Of a DNA stretch of 64,000 bases, positions 17,197 to 26,079 are shown piece by piece; the first letter of the stretch is position 1; each line of letters starts with the position of its first letter. The DNA is from JAXMCI01 sp046349435 (lineage in GTDB: Bacteria > Pseudomonadota > Alphaproteobacteria > Dongiales > Dongiaceae): contig JAXMCI010000009.1 in the NCBI GenBank assembly GCA_046349435.1, positions 1-64,000 on the forward strand, read 5' to 3'. Under the pieces are notes generated by a model. The model was not told where the DNA came from. It searched no databases and worked only from the letters and a program-made list of their open reading frames with translations. The translations under genes and the position numbers were made by a program.

Positions 17197-17424
17197 TCAG
17201 GCCGCCGCCTCGCCGAACAGCTCGCCGGCGCGCAGCGTCACCGCGGCCTCGCGGCCGCGCAGCAGCAGCTGCTCGAACAGCGGCAGGGTGGCGAGCGTGA
17301 GGCGGCCCGACAGCAGCAGCTCGCTGCCGTCCTCGCCCTCGCGCATCAGCACCTTGAGCTGGCCGCCGTCGATCGCCTCCGTCACCGCCCGGATCAGCGT
17401 CGCTCTGTCCACCGGCTCCGCCAT
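17197..17424 (-). CDS. Small conserved-looking protein of unknown function
   Basis: 75 residues from ATG 17424, with a strong ribosome-binding site GGAGGGAAC directly upstream. It reads MAEPVDRATLIRAVTEAIDG, then QLKVLMREGEDGSELLLSG. No signal peptide or membrane segment; it looks like a small soluble alpha/beta protein. It ends 10 bp from the end of the convergent SorC-type gene. I do not recognise the family. Confidence 0.55.
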   Translation of the reverse strand: MAEPVDRATLIRAVTEAIDGGQLKVLMREGEDGSELLLSGRLTLATLPLFEQLLLRGREAAVTLRAGELFGEAAA

Positions 17425-17625
17425 GTTCCCTCCGGCGACGCTGCCGACCGGCGCCAAGGTCCCGCCACACGCGGCGCGCGCATCGATGCTCGCAGACCCA
17501 CCACTGCCACGCTAACATCGGCTCCCCTGCGAGGTTCCAGTCTCCTGCCTCGCCGACGCGGCGGCTTTGCCGCCGCATCCGATTGCCGCTAGGAAGAGGC
17601 CTCGCCGCCAGCTCCGGAGCCCGCC

Positions 17626-18306
17626 ATGACCGACCCCGCCACCCGCGACGCCGCCCGCACCGTCGCCCGCATCCTGCTCGAGATCGAGGCGGTGCACTTC
17701 CGCCCGGCGGAGCCCTTCATCCTGACCTCGGGCCGGGCCAGCCCGGTCTATATCGACTGCCGCAAGATCATCTCCTTCCCCGGGGCGCGCCGCAAGGTGA
17801 TCGAGCTGGCGGCGGCGGAGGTCGAGCGGACCATCGGCTTCGCCTCGCTCGATGCGGTGGCGGGCGGCGAAACCGCCGGCATTCCCTATGCCGCCTGGCT
17901 GGCCGACCGGCTCGGCCTGCCGATGCTCTACATCCGCAAGCAGCCCAAGGGCTTCGGCCGCGGCGCCCAGATCGAGGGCAGCATGGCGCCGGGCGCCCGG
18001 GTGCTGCTGATCGAGGACCTCGCCACCGACGGCGGCAGCAAGGTCAACTTCATCCGGGCGATCCGCCAAGCCGAAGGCCGCGTCGAGCATGCGCTGGTCG
18101 TCTTCCACTACGGCATCTTCCCGCAGAGCGTGACGACGCTGGCCGAGCTCGGCGTCACCCTGCACGGGCTCGCCACCTGGTGGGACGTACTGGCGGCGGC
18201 CGACGAGATGGGCCGGCTGGCGGCGGGGGAGCGCGAGGAGGTGCGCGCCTTCCTGCAGGACCCGGAGGGCTGGTCGGCCAGCCATGGCGGCAAGGCCTCG
18301 GCCTGA
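17626..18306 (+). CDS. pyrE: Orotate phosphoribosyltransferase
   Basis: 226 residues. Makes orotidine 5'-phosphate from orotate and PRPP in pyrimidine synthesis. Seen: FILTSGRASPVYIDCRKIIS, the catalytic loop YIRKQPKGFGRGAQIEG, and the PRPP-binding motif VLLIEDLATDGGSK. It is close to the usual length of about 210-230 residues. The Asp-Gly-Gly-Ser variant of the usual TTGGT loop is known in alphaproteobacterial members. It appears to be a single-gene unit. Confidence 0.93.
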   Translation: MTDPATRDAARTVARILLEIEAVHFRPAEPFILTSGRASPVYIDCRKIISFPGARRKVIELAAAEVERTIGFASLDAVAGGETAGIPYAAWLADRLGLPMLYIRKQPKGFGRGAQIEGSMAPGARVLLIEDLATDGGSKVNFIRAIRQAEGRVEHALVVFHYGIFPQSVTTLAELGVTLHGLATWWDVLAAADEMGRLAAGEREEVRAFLQDPEGWSASHGGKASA

Positions 18307-18438
18307 CCGGCCGGGCTCCTGCGGAGCAACCGGCGACAGGGCGAACGGCCAGGGGACGAGCCGGTCACATCGCAACCGGAATGGCTGCGGCCTGTTCGGT
18401 CAGTGACGTTCAACCAGCCTTCGACCGAGGAGATGCCC

Positions 18439-18720
18439 ATGCCCCGCACCGCCCTGCTTCTGCTCTGCCTCGCCGCTGCCGGCTGTGCCGCGCAGCAGGA
18501 TATCCCGATCGCCGCCCAGGGCGGCCGCACCGGCTACGCCGTCACCGGCAGCGTCTACGGCTTCCGCCCGTCGGAGAACGACGCCAAGGCGGCGGCGGTG
18601 GCCAAGGTCGCGTCGGCCTGCCCGAACGGCGCCGACGTCTCGGACATCCGTGCGACGCCGTCGACCCTGACCTTCGGCTTCCTCACCTCGAGCTACAATG
18701 CCACAGTCGTCTGCCGTTAG
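18439..18720 (+). CDS. Small secreted lipoprotein
   Basis: 93 residues from ATG 18439; GAGGAG lies 6 bases upstream. Signal peptide MPRTALLLLCLAAAGC ends in a lipobox-like AAGC, so the mature Cys is probably lipidated. The mature part has YAVTGSVYGFRPSENDAKAA and LTFGFLTSSYNATVVCR with a second Cys pair. No recognised domain. An in-frame ATG at 18433 is too close to the ribosome-binding site. Confidence 0.65.
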   Translation: MPRTALLLLCLAAAGCAAQQDIPIAAQGGRTGYAVTGSVYGFRPSENDAKAAAVAKVASACPNGADVSDIRATPSTLTFGFLTSSYNATVVCR

Positions 18721-18784
18721 TTGACAGGGCGTTAGCTGACCGGGCCGGCGCGGCCGCGGCCGCGCCGCCCATTCTGGGGGACCC

Positions 18785-20203
18785 ATGCGCATCCATCCGG
18801 TGATCTTGTCCGGCGGCTCCGGGACGCGGCTGTGGCCGCTCTCCCGCGCCGCCTATCCCAAGCAGCTCATGCCGCTGGTGGCCGATGTCAGCCTGCTGCA
18901 GGCGACGGTCGGCCGGGTCGGGGACGCCGGGCGCTTCGCCCCGCCGCTGCTGATCTGCAACGACGATCACCGCTTCCTGGTTGCCGCGCAGCTGCGCGAC
19001 GTGGGCGTGACGCCGCACGCCATCGTGCTCGAGCCGGCGGCGCGCAACACCGCGCCGGCGATCGCCGCGGCGGCGCTGATCCTGGCCGAGCGGGATCCCG
19101 CAGCAGTGATGCTGGTGCTGCCCTCCGACCACCATATCAGCGCCCCGGACCGCTTCCTGGCCGCGGTCGCCCAGGCCCTGCCCGCCGCCGAGGCGGGCCG
19201 GCTGGTCACCTTCGGCATCGCCGCGGTGCGGCCGGAGACCGGCTACGGCTACGTCAAGCGCGGCGCGCCGCTGCCCGAGGCGCCCGGCTGCTTCGCCGTC
19301 GAGCGCTTCGTCGAGAAGCCCGACCTCGCCACCGCCGAGCGCTACATCGCCGACGGCGGGTATGCCTGGAACGGGGGCATGTTCCTGATGCGCGCCGACC
19401 GGCTGCTGGCGGAGCTCGGGCACTTCGAGCCGGCGCTGGTCGCCGCGGTCGGCCGGGCGGTGCGCGAGGCGAGGCGCGACCTCGACTTCCTGCGCCTCGA
19501 CCGCGATGCCTTCGCCGGGGCGCCCGACCGCTCGATCGACTACGCGGTGATGGAGCGCACCGGGCACGCCGCCATGGTGCCGGTCGAGATGGGCTGGACC
19601 GACGTCGGCTCCTGGTCGGCGCTGTGGGACGTGGCGCCCAAGGACGCGGCGGGCAACACGCTGATCGGCGACGTCATCGCCACCGACCTGAAGAACTGCT
19701 ACGTCCGCGGCGACAGCCGCCTGGTGGCGGCGGTCGGCCTCGAGGACATCATCCTGATCGACACCGCCGACGCCGTGCTGGCGGTGCATCGCGACCATGC
19801 CCAGGACATCAAGCGCATCGTCGACACGCTGAAGCAGCGCAACCGCGGCGAGCACCTCCATCACCGCCGCGTCTATCGCCCCTGGGGCTCCTACGAGCAG
19901 GTCGACCTCGGCGGCCGCCACCAGGTGAAGCGCATCACGGTGAAGCCGGGCGCCCGGCTGTCGCTGCAGAAGCACGCCAAGCGGGCCGAGCACTGGGTGG
20001 TGGTTGCCGGCCGCGCCCGGGTCACCCGCGACGACCAGGTCTTCGACCTCAGCGAGAACCAGTCGACCTACATCCCGCTCGGCGCCGTCCATCGGCTGGA
20101 AAACCCCGGCGACGAGCCGCTGCAGGTCATCGAGGTCCAGTCCGGCAGCTATCTCGGCGAGGACGACATCGTCCGCATCGAGGACAAGTACGGGCGGGCT
20201 TGA
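18785..20203 (+). CDS. manC: Mannose-1-phosphate guanylyltransferase / mannose-6-phosphate isomerase
   Basis: 472 residues, full length for the two-domain type II enzyme that makes GDP-mannose for polysaccharides. N-terminal nucleotidyltransferase: PVILSGGSGTRLWPLSR and YPKQLMPL; then VLPSDHHI, ETGYGYVKRG, FVEKPDLATAERYI and WNGGMFLM. The C-terminal cupin isomerase domain begins YRPWGSYEQVDLGGRHQVKR and contains HAKRAEHWVVVAGRARVT and NQSTYIPLGAVHRLENPG with the metal-binding His and Glu. The gene stands alone here; no other GDP-mannose or polysaccharide genes are adjacent. Confidence 0.95.
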   Translation: MRIHPVILSGGSGTRLWPLSRAAYPKQLMPLVADVSLLQATVGRVGDAGRFAPPLLICNDDHRFLVAAQLRDVGVTPHAIVLEPAARNTAPAIAAAALILAERDPAAVMLVLPSDHHISAPDRFLAAVAQALPAAEAGRLVTFGIAAVRPETGYGYVKRGAPLPEAPGCFAVERFVEKPDLATAERYIADGGYAWNGGMFLMRADRLLAELGHFEPALVAAVGRAVREARRDLDFLRLDRDAFAGAPDRSIDYAVMERTGHAAMVPVEMGWTDVGSWSALWDVAPKDAAGNTLIGDVIATDLKNCYVRGDSRLVAAVGLEDIILIDTADAVLAVHRDHAQDIKRIVDTLKQRNRGEHLHHRRVYRPWGSYEQVDLGGRHQVKRITVKPGARLSLQKHAKRAEHWVVVAGRARVTRDDQVFDLSENQSTYIPLGAVHRLENPGDEPLQVIEVQSGSYLGEDDIVRIEDKYGRA

Positions 20204-20847
20204 GAGACCTCCCACTCCCGCGTGCGACCTCGGCACGGCGACGCCGCTCAGGTGGAACCGAAGACTGACTCACGCGGAGGCGCGGAGCCGCAGAGGAGAG
20301 GTGCGCTGTTGGCCGGCGCGCGCCCCTCCGCGACCTCCGCGCCTCCGCGTGCCAAGCTTCCTTCCCTTGCCCCGCGCTGACGCCGGGGGTACGGCCCTCT
20401 GCTTCGACAAGCTCGGCATGAGGGCTGTGGCGGTCCCTTACACCCCGCCCCTTGACCTCGTCCTGAGTTCACACCGGCGAAGGCGCCGAACCGCCATGAA
20501 TGAAACGGCGCAGCGCAAGCCGCCAGCCCGCCAAGGCGGTCTCATTTTCTTGCTAGACACGAAGCATGCGGGGCGAGCACCACGATGGCAGAAAATGCAC
20601 GCACCGCGATCGTGCGAGCCTCATCCTTCGACAAGCTCAGGATGAGGCCGGAGAGATCGCGCCTGCCATTTGAACCTCGTCCTGATGACCTGCGCACGCA
20701 CCGCGATCGAGCCTGTCGAAGGCCGCGCGCCTGCTATTTGAACCTCGTCGAGCTTGTCGAAGCGAGGTGCGGCACGCGCGCCCATCCCCTTTCCATTTTC
20801 ATAGCAGCCTGTCGAAAGGCGAGGCCGCCGCGGCGTTGCAGCCGCGC
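20204..20847. repeat. 644-bp intergenic nest of palindromic repeats
   Basis: No supportable gene. Contents: a perfect 16-bp inverted repeat, CACGCGGAGGCGCGGA (20271-20286) with its complement at 20336-20351; a dyad CCTCATCCT (20619-20627) / AGGATGAGG (20639-20647) around TCGACAAGCTC; diverged copies of the same CTTCGACAAGCTC unit near 20403, 20717, 20742 and 20808; and a mosaic duplication in which GCACGCACCGCGATCG recurs about 96 bp apart (20597 and 20693). These are common intergenic repeat types of alphaproteobacteria stacked in one gap between the convergent manC and SMP-30 genes. Confidence 0.8.
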
Positions 20848-21723
20848 TCAGCCCGCGAAACGGGGCTCCGGCACGCCGCGGACGCCCAGGCCGTAGATCG
20901 CGAACAGGCTGCCGCGCAGCACGCCGTCGGCGGGGAAGCGCGGCAGCGGCGGCTTGGCCATCGAGGTGACGAAGAGGACGTCGAGCTCGGGGCCGCCGAA
21001 CATGACGCTGGTCACCTTCTTCACCGGCATCTCGATCTCGCGGTCGACGCTGCCGTCGGGGGCGTAGCGCACCAGCCTGCCGTCATAGACCTGGGCGTTC
21101 CAGAGATAGCCCTCGGCATCCACCGTCGAGCCGTCGGCGGCGCCGCCGCCCGGCGTGCGGATCTTCGTGAAGGTGCGCCGGTTCGAGACGTTGCCGGTGT
21201 CGAGGTCGTAGTCGTAGGCCCAGATCTCGCCCGACCAGGAATCGGCGAAGTAGAAGGTGCGCCCGTCCGGGCTCCAGCACGGGCCGTTGGAGACGACGAT
21301 GCCCTTGTCGAGCTTGTGCAGCGACAGGTCCGGGTCGAGCCGGTAGAGCGAGCCGTTCGGCCCCTCCTCCATGGTGTCCATCGAGCCGGCGACGAAGCGG
21401 CCGCGCTTGTCGACCTTGCCGTCGTTGATGCGCGTCGTCGGCAGGTCCGGCTCGGGATCGACGATCAGCGTGCTCTCGCCGGTCTTGAAGTCGAGGAAGT
21501 GGAAGCCTGTCTGCAGCGACAGCACGGCGCCGCCCTGGCGGCGCAGCGCCATCGAGCCGATCTTGGCCGGCACGTCCCAGGCACGCACCTCGCGCCCGTC
21601 GGCGGTGCAGCGGAAGACGTTGCAGCCGAAGCTGTCGATCCAGTAGAGCCGCTGCTCCTCGACGTCCCAGAGCGGGCCCTCGCCCAGGATGGTCTTGACG
21701 TCGACGAGAACCTCGATGCGCAT
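20848..21723 (-). CDS. SMP-30/gluconolactonase-family lactonase (first copy)
   Basis: 291 residues from ATG 21723 with GGGGAGGGAG upstream. Six-bladed propeller hydrolase that opens sugar lactones to sugar acids. Metal-site residues: Glu in ILGEGPLWDVEEQRLYWID, Asn in TRINDGKVDKRGRFVAGS, Asn in VSNGPCWSPDGRTFYFADS and Asp in DGSTVDAEGYLWNAQ. Very similar along its whole length to the product at 31009 and sharing the end PEPRFAG, so a paralogue pair brackets the catabolic island. It is divergent to the GntR regulator. Confidence 0.9.
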   Translation of the reverse strand: MRIEVLVDVKTILGEGPLWDVEEQRLYWIDSFGCNVFRCTADGREVRAWDVPAKIGSMALRRQGGAVLSLQTGFHFLDFKTGESTLIVDPEPDLPTTRINDGKVDKRGRFVAGSMDTMEEGPNGSLYRLDPDLSLHKLDKGIVVSNGPCWSPDGRTFYFADSWSGEIWAYDYDLDTGNVSNRRTFTKIRTPGGGAADGSTVDAEGYLWNAQVYDGRLVRYAPDGSVDREIEMPVKKVTSVMFGGPELDVLFVTSMAKPPLPRFPADGVLRGSLFAIYGLGVRGVPEPRFAG

Positions 21724-21889
21724 CGCTCCCTCCCCTCGGCCTGGCGCCGGCTTCGGGCGGACTTGTAGCGTGACCCCCGGCGGCGGCGCAATCGAGCCTC
21801 GTTGACAGGCGGCGAGCACGGCTCCTACGGTGCCGCCGGGGATGAAACGCCAGGGCGCCGCGCCAGCCGCGCCGCCGGGACACGATCGA

Positions 21890-22678
21890 ATGCCCAGCAC
21901 GCGGCCGCGCCGCTCCGAGGACTTGACCGACACCTTCCGGCCGGTGGCGCGCGCCACGCTGCAGGAGAGCATCTACGAGCAGGTCTGCGCCGCGCTGATG
22001 GACGGGCGGCTGCGGCCCGGCCAGAAGATCAGTCTGCGCAGCCTGGCCGCGGCCATGGACACCAGCCCGATGCCGGTGCGCGAGGCCCTGCGCCGGCTCG
22101 AGGCCAGCCATGTGCTCGAGCTGCGCGGCGGCGGCGTGCTCGCCGTGCCGGCGCCGAGCCCGGACGAGCTGCAGGAGATCCGCGAGATCCGCGTCTCGCT
22201 CGAGGGGCTGGCGGCCGAGCGCGCGGCGGCGCGCATGACGCGCAAGCAGCAGGACCGCACGGCGCGGCTCGCCCGCGAGATGCACCTCTTCGCCGATGCC
22301 GAGGACTTCACCGGTTTCCTGGCGATGAACCGCGAGTTCCACTTCTCGATCTACGAGGCGTCCCAGAGCCCGCTGCTGCTCAGCATCATCAAGTCGCTGT
22401 GGCTGCGCGTCGCCCCCTTCTTCTTCGCGATCTGCCGGCTGCACGGCCATGTCGACTTCTCGATCGAGCAGCACGACCGCGCGGTGCAGGCGCTGCTGCG
22501 GCGCGACGGAGCCGGGGCGCGGGCCGCGATCCAGGCCGACATCGAGCGCGCCATCGCCCGCATCGGCACCCTGCTGGCCACCGTCGGGGCTGCCGAGGAG
22601 GGAGCCGCGACGCGCCCCGCCGCGACCCGGCCGCGGCACGCGCCAAGGCCGTTGACAGCGCGTTCCGGACGCCTTTAG
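21890..22678 (+). CDS. GntR-family regulator (FCD type)
   Basis: 262 residues. Winged helix: YEQVCAALMDGRLRPGQKIS, then LRSLAAAMDTSPMPVREALR. The FCD effector domain follows, with EIREIRVSLEGLAAERAAAR and the metal-site His residues in NREFHFSIYEASQSPLL and EQHDRAVQALLRRDGAGAR. FCD regulators of this kind sense organic or sugar acids. It is placed between an SMP-30 lactonase and the sugar-binding protein, and is probably the local repressor. ATG 21890 is chosen over 21830 because the earlier 20 residues show no family similarity. Confidence 0.88.
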   Translation: MPSTRPRRSEDLTDTFRPVARATLQESIYEQVCAALMDGRLRPGQKISLRSLAAAMDTSPMPVREALRRLEASHVLELRGGGVLAVPAPSPDELQEIREIRVSLEGLAAERAAARMTRKQQDRTARLAREMHLFADAEDFTGFLAMNREFHFSIYEASQSPLLLSIIKSLWLRVAPFFFAICRLHGHVDFSIEQHDRAVQALLRRDGAGARAAIQADIERAIARIGTLLATVGAAEEGAATRPAATRPRHAPRPLTARSGRL

Positions 22679-22817
22679 GTGTGATCACGTTTACCGTATC
22701 GCAGCTGGCGAGGCGGCGACGGGCCGGACGGCCCGAACGCTCCCGCCGGCCGCTCGCTGGACCGGTCCCGATAAGGGGGCCGTGGCATGCCGCTCCTGGC
22801 ATCAAGGGGAGGAAGAG

Positions 22818-23939
22818 ATGAGGAAACGCTTCGGGAAGCTGATGACGGCCTGCGCGCTCGCCACCGGCGCGCTGGTGGCGGCGAGCCACGCCGCGGAGGC
22901 CAAGTACAAGGTCTACCTGTCGATGAGCTACATCGGCAACGACTGGCAGGCCGAGGCGGCCAACATGGTCAAGGCCATGGCCGCGTCGAAGGAGCTGCGC
23001 GACAAGATCACGCTCGACGTGCAGGTCGCCGGCCCGAACGCGCAACGCCAGATCCAGCAGATCAACGCCATGGTGCAGGCCGGCGCCAAGGCGATCGTCG
23101 TCTACCCGATCTCGCCGACCGCGCTGAACCAGGCGGTGAAGAACGCCTGCGACAAGGGCGTGCTGATCTTCGCCTACGACTCGATCATCACCGAGCCCTG
23201 CGCCTACAACACCACGATCGACCAGTACGCGGCCGGCGCGCAACCCGCCGAGTGGCTGGCCAAGAAGCTCAACGGCAAGGGCAACATCGTGCTGATCACC
23301 GGCGTGCCCGGCACCTCGGTCGACACCGAGCGCACCAAGGCCGCCAAGGAGACCTTCGCCAAGTACCCCGGCATCAAGGTCATCGCCGAGGGCAACGGCA
23401 TGTGGAGCCAGGCGGTCGCCCGCAGCGAGCTCTCGAAGATCGTCGCCACCCATCCGTGGAACGAGATCGACGGCCTGTGGATGCAGGCGGGCTGCTACAC
23501 CGCGGCCTCGATGCAGGACGAGGCCGGCATCGCCGACAAGGACAAGAAGCCCTGCGCCGGCGAGGGCTCGAACGGCCACCGCATCCAGATGCTGAGCAGC
23601 GCCGACGGGATCGAGGGCGGCGGCGGCACCTACCGCCCGATGGGCTATCCCAGCATCTCCTACGCCTCGCCGCCCTATTCCGGCGCGCTGGCGCTGAAGA
23701 ACGCCGTGGCCAAGCTCGAGGGCAAGGACGTGCCGAAGCTGACCACGCTGCCCCTGCCGCTCTACACCAACGACCAGATCAAGCTCTGCAAGGAGGGCAC
23801 CTGGAAGGAGATGGCGGCGGGCTGCAACGTGTTCCAGCCGGCGATCATCTCCAACCCCGGCTGGTTCGCCTCGATCTACTCGCCGGACACGCCGGAGGTC
23901 GGCCTCTCGGCCGCCCTGGTCGGCCAGCCCGAGGAGTAG
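22818..23939 (+). CDS. Sugar ABC transporter periplasmic binding protein (RbsB-like)
   Basis: 373 residues from ATG 22818, with GGGGAGGAAGAG upstream. Signal peptide RFGKLMTACALATGALVAAS ending at HAAEA. Periplasmic binding fold: YLSMSYIGNDWQAEAANMVK, QQINAMVQAGAKAIVVYPIS, GVLIFAYDSIITEPCAYNTT and GNIVLITGVPGTSVDTERTK, as in ribose/xylose-type proteins. Partner transporter genes start at 24499, beyond an inverted thioesterase gene. The ligand is unknown. Confidence 0.9.
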   Translation: MRKRFGKLMTACALATGALVAASHAAEAKYKVYLSMSYIGNDWQAEAANMVKAMAASKELRDKITLDVQVAGPNAQRQIQQINAMVQAGAKAIVVYPISPTALNQAVKNACDKGVLIFAYDSIITEPCAYNTTIDQYAAGAQPAEWLAKKLNGKGNIVLITGVPGTSVDTERTKAAKETFAKYPGIKVIAEGNGMWSQAVARSELSKIVATHPWNEIDGLWMQAGCYTAASMQDEAGIADKDKKPCAGEGSNGHRIQMLSSADGIEGGGGTYRPMGYPSISYASPPYSGALALKNAVAKLEGKDVPKLTTLPLPLYTNDQIKLCKEGTWKEMAAGCNVFQPAIISNPGWFASIYSPDTPEVGLSAALVGQPEE

Positions 23940-23957
23940 GCGTACCCGGGAGGGGCT

Positions 23958-23979
23958 CCGGGCGGCGGCTGCCGCCCGG
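23958..23979 (+). terminator. Hairpin terminator after the binding-protein gene
   Basis: CCGGGCGGC (23958-23966), loop GGCT, GCCGCCCGG (23971-23979): a perfect 9-bp stem in the 49 bp between two convergent stops. No clear T-run, but the position fits a terminator for both directions. Confidence 0.55.
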
Positions 23980-23988
23980 GGCTCCACC

Positions 23989-24429
23989 TCAGCGCGGCAG
24001 CTGCTGCGCCTTCTGGGCCAGCTTCGCCGCGAAGCGCTCGCGGTCGACCAGCACGCGGCCATGCCGCGCCCGGGCGATCGCCTCGATCCCGTCGGAAGCG
24101 GTGATGTCGAACGTCAGCTGCCGTCCCTCCACCGCCGCCAGGCGCGTCTCCAGCGTGACGACGCAGCCGACCGGCGTCGCCGCGAGATGGTCGAGCTCGA
24201 CCCGCGTGCCGACCGACAGCGCCGGCTCGCCGGCGAGCGCATGGATGTGCGCCACGCAGGCCGCCTCCGCCATCGCCACCAGCACCGGCGTCGCCAGCAC
24301 CTCGGGCATGGCAGCCAGCGCCGGCAGGTCGAGCGGCAGGGCCGGCACGGTATGCCGTCGCTCGACGGTGAACCGGGTCTCGTGGCTGCCGCCGATGCCG
24401 CTCTTCAGATCCTTCACCGCGTCCTCCAT
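23989..24429 (-). CDS. Fluoroacetyl-CoA thioesterase-like (FlK-type) hot-dog protein
   Basis: 146 residues from ATG 24429. Reads FTVERRHTVPALPLDLPALA, ATPVLVAMAEAACVAHI, VGTRVELDHLAATPVG and FDITASDGIEAIARARHGRV. The Thr, Glu and His typical of FlK-type thioesterases are present in TPVLVAMAEAAC and LDHLAATP. Relatives hydrolyse short or zwitterionic acyl-CoAs, including betainyl-CoA next to BKACE genes. Here it lies in opposite orientation between the sugar-binding protein and the transporter ATPase, in the same island as a BKACE enzyme that would produce an acyl-CoA (inference). Confidence 0.78.
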   Translation of the reverse strand: MEDAVKDLKSGIGGSHETRFTVERRHTVPALPLDLPALAAMPEVLATPVLVAMAEAACVAHIHALAGEPALSVGTRVELDHLAATPVGCVVTLETRLAAVEGRQLTFDITASDGIEAIARARHGRVLVDRERFAAKLAQKAQQLPR

Positions 24430-24498
24430 CCGGGTTGCCCGAAGCTGCTTGGAGCATCGCACCGGCGATTGCAACCGCCGCGCCGGGAACGCCGCCCG

Positions 24499-26079
24499 AT
24501 GAGCGCGCCCGGAGGACAGGGCACCGCGATCGCCGTCGAAGGCGTGCGCAAGGCGTTCGGCGCCACCGTGGCGCTCGACGGCGCCAGCTTCCAGGCCCTG
24601 CCGGGCGAGGTCCATGCGCTGCTCGGCGAGAACGGCGCCGGCAAGTCCACCATGGTCAAGACGCTGAGCGGCCTGGTCCGCCCCGACGCCGGGCGGGTGC
24701 TGCTGCACGGTGCGCCGGTGCAGCTCGGCAGCCCGCGCGACGCGCACCGCCACGGGCTGCAGACCGCCTTCCAGGAGCTGACCCTGGTCCCCGACCTGTC
24801 GGTCGCCGAGAACATGCTGCTGCCCTACCAGCCGACCGGGCTGCTCGGCCAGGTCCGCCGCCGCCAGGGGCTGGCGCTGGTCGGCGAGCATCTCGCGCGG
24901 CTCGGCCTCGGGTCGGTCGATCCGCGGCGCGAGGTGCGCGGTCTCGACCTGGCGGTGCGCCAGAAGATCGAGATCGCGCGCGCCATCTATCGCAAGCCTC
25001 GTATCCTGCTGCTCGACGAGCCGACCTCGAGCCTGTCGGGCCGCGACATCGACTGGCTCGGCGACATCATCGCCCGGCTCAAGACCGACGGCGTCACCAT
25101 CGTCTTCATCTCCCACCGCATCCCGGAGGTGCGGCAGTTCTGCGACCGCCTGACGGTGCTGCGCAACGGCAAGGACACCGGCAGCTTCGTCGTCTCCGCG
25201 GTGACCGACGAGCAGGTCATCGAGCTGATCATCGGCCGCTCGCTGACCGCCACCTTCCCGCCCAAGCCGCATCTGCCCGGCGGCGTGCGCCCGGTGCTGG
25301 CGGCGCACGAGATCACCACCGCGACCCGCCTCAAGGGCGCCAGCCTGGCGCTCCATCCCGGCGAGGTGCTGGGCATCGCCGGGCTGCAGGGCATGGGCCA
25401 GCAGGAGCTCTTCCTCGGCCTGTTCGGCGCGACGCCGCTGACCGGCGGCCGCGTCGAGGTCGACGGCCGCCCCGTCACCCTCGCCTCGCCCGGCGACGCG
25501 ATCGACGCACGGCTCGGCATCAGCCTGGTGCCGGAGGAGCGCAAGACCGAGGCGCTGTTCCTGCATCTCGACGGCCGGCGCAACACCTCGATGCCGGTGA
25601 TCGGCCGCTTCCTGCGCTTCGGGCTGATCGACGGCCAGGCGGAGAGCGCGGCGGTGGCCGGCGTGTTCGACCGGGTGCAGGTCGACAAGCGCGCGCTTTG
25701 GACCCGCGCCGGCGCCTTCAGCGGCGGCAACCAGCAGAAGATCGCCATCGCCAAGTGGCTGATGGCGGAGAGCCGGGTGCTGCTGATGTTCGACCCGACG
25801 CGCGGCGTCGACGTCGGCACCAAGCACGAGATCTACCTGATCATCCGCGACTACGTCGAGGCTGGCGGCGCGGTGCTGCTCTACTCCACCGAGATCCCGG
25901 AGCTGGTCAATCTCTGCCACCGCGTGCTGGTGATGTATGGCGGGCGGATCGTCCGCGAGCTCGGCCAGGGCCCGGACGGAATCAGCTCGGGCGAGATCAG
26001 CGAGACGGCGATCATGCGCGCCGCGCTCGGCGAGGCCGCCGAGGAGGCGCCGCGCCGGGCCGCCGGAGGCCGGGCTTGA
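24499..26079 (+). CDS. Sugar ABC transporter ATP-binding protein, RbsA-like, two ATPase domains
   Basis: 526 residues from ATG 24499. Domain 1: Walker A LLGENGAGKSTMVKTLSGL, Walker B ILLLDEPTSSLSGRD, switch His in VFISHRIPEV. Domain 2 has the degenerate P-loop GLQGMGQQELFLGLFG usual in this family, a signature FSGGNQQKIAIAKWLMAES and MFDPTRGVDVGTKHEIY. It energises import of the sugar bound by the protein at 22818. The stop overlaps the TTG start of the permease gene. Confidence 0.92.
   Translation: MSAPGGQGTAIAVEGVRKAFGATVALDGASFQALPGEVHALLGENGAGKSTMVKTLSGLVRPDAGRVLLHGAPVQLGSPRDAHRHGLQTAFQELTLVPDLSVAENMLLPYQPTGLLGQVRRRQGLALVGEHLARLGLGSVDPRREVRGLDLAVRQKIEIARAIYRKPRILLLDEPTSSLSGRDIDWLGDIIARLKTDGVTIVFISHRIPEVRQFCDRLTVLRNGKDTGSFVVSAVTDEQVIELIIGRSLTATFPPKPHLPGGVRPVLAAHEITTATRLKGASLALHPGEVLGIAGLQGMGQQELFLGLFGATPLTGGRVEVDGRPVTLASPGDAIDARLGISLVPEERKTEALFLHLDGRRNTSMPVIGRFLRFGLIDGQAESAAVAGVFDRVQVDKRALWTRAGAFSGGNQQKIAIAKWLMAESRVLLMFDPTRGVDVGTKHEIYLIIRDYVEAGGAVLLYSTEIPELVNLCHRVLVMYGGRIVRELGQGPDGISSGEISETAIMRAALGEAAEEAPRRAAGGRA

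Noticed and set aside
18315..18327. GCTCC-TGC-GGAGC hairpin after pyrE as terminator
   Set aside because: Only a 5-bp stem with a 3-base loop and no T-run; too weak to call.
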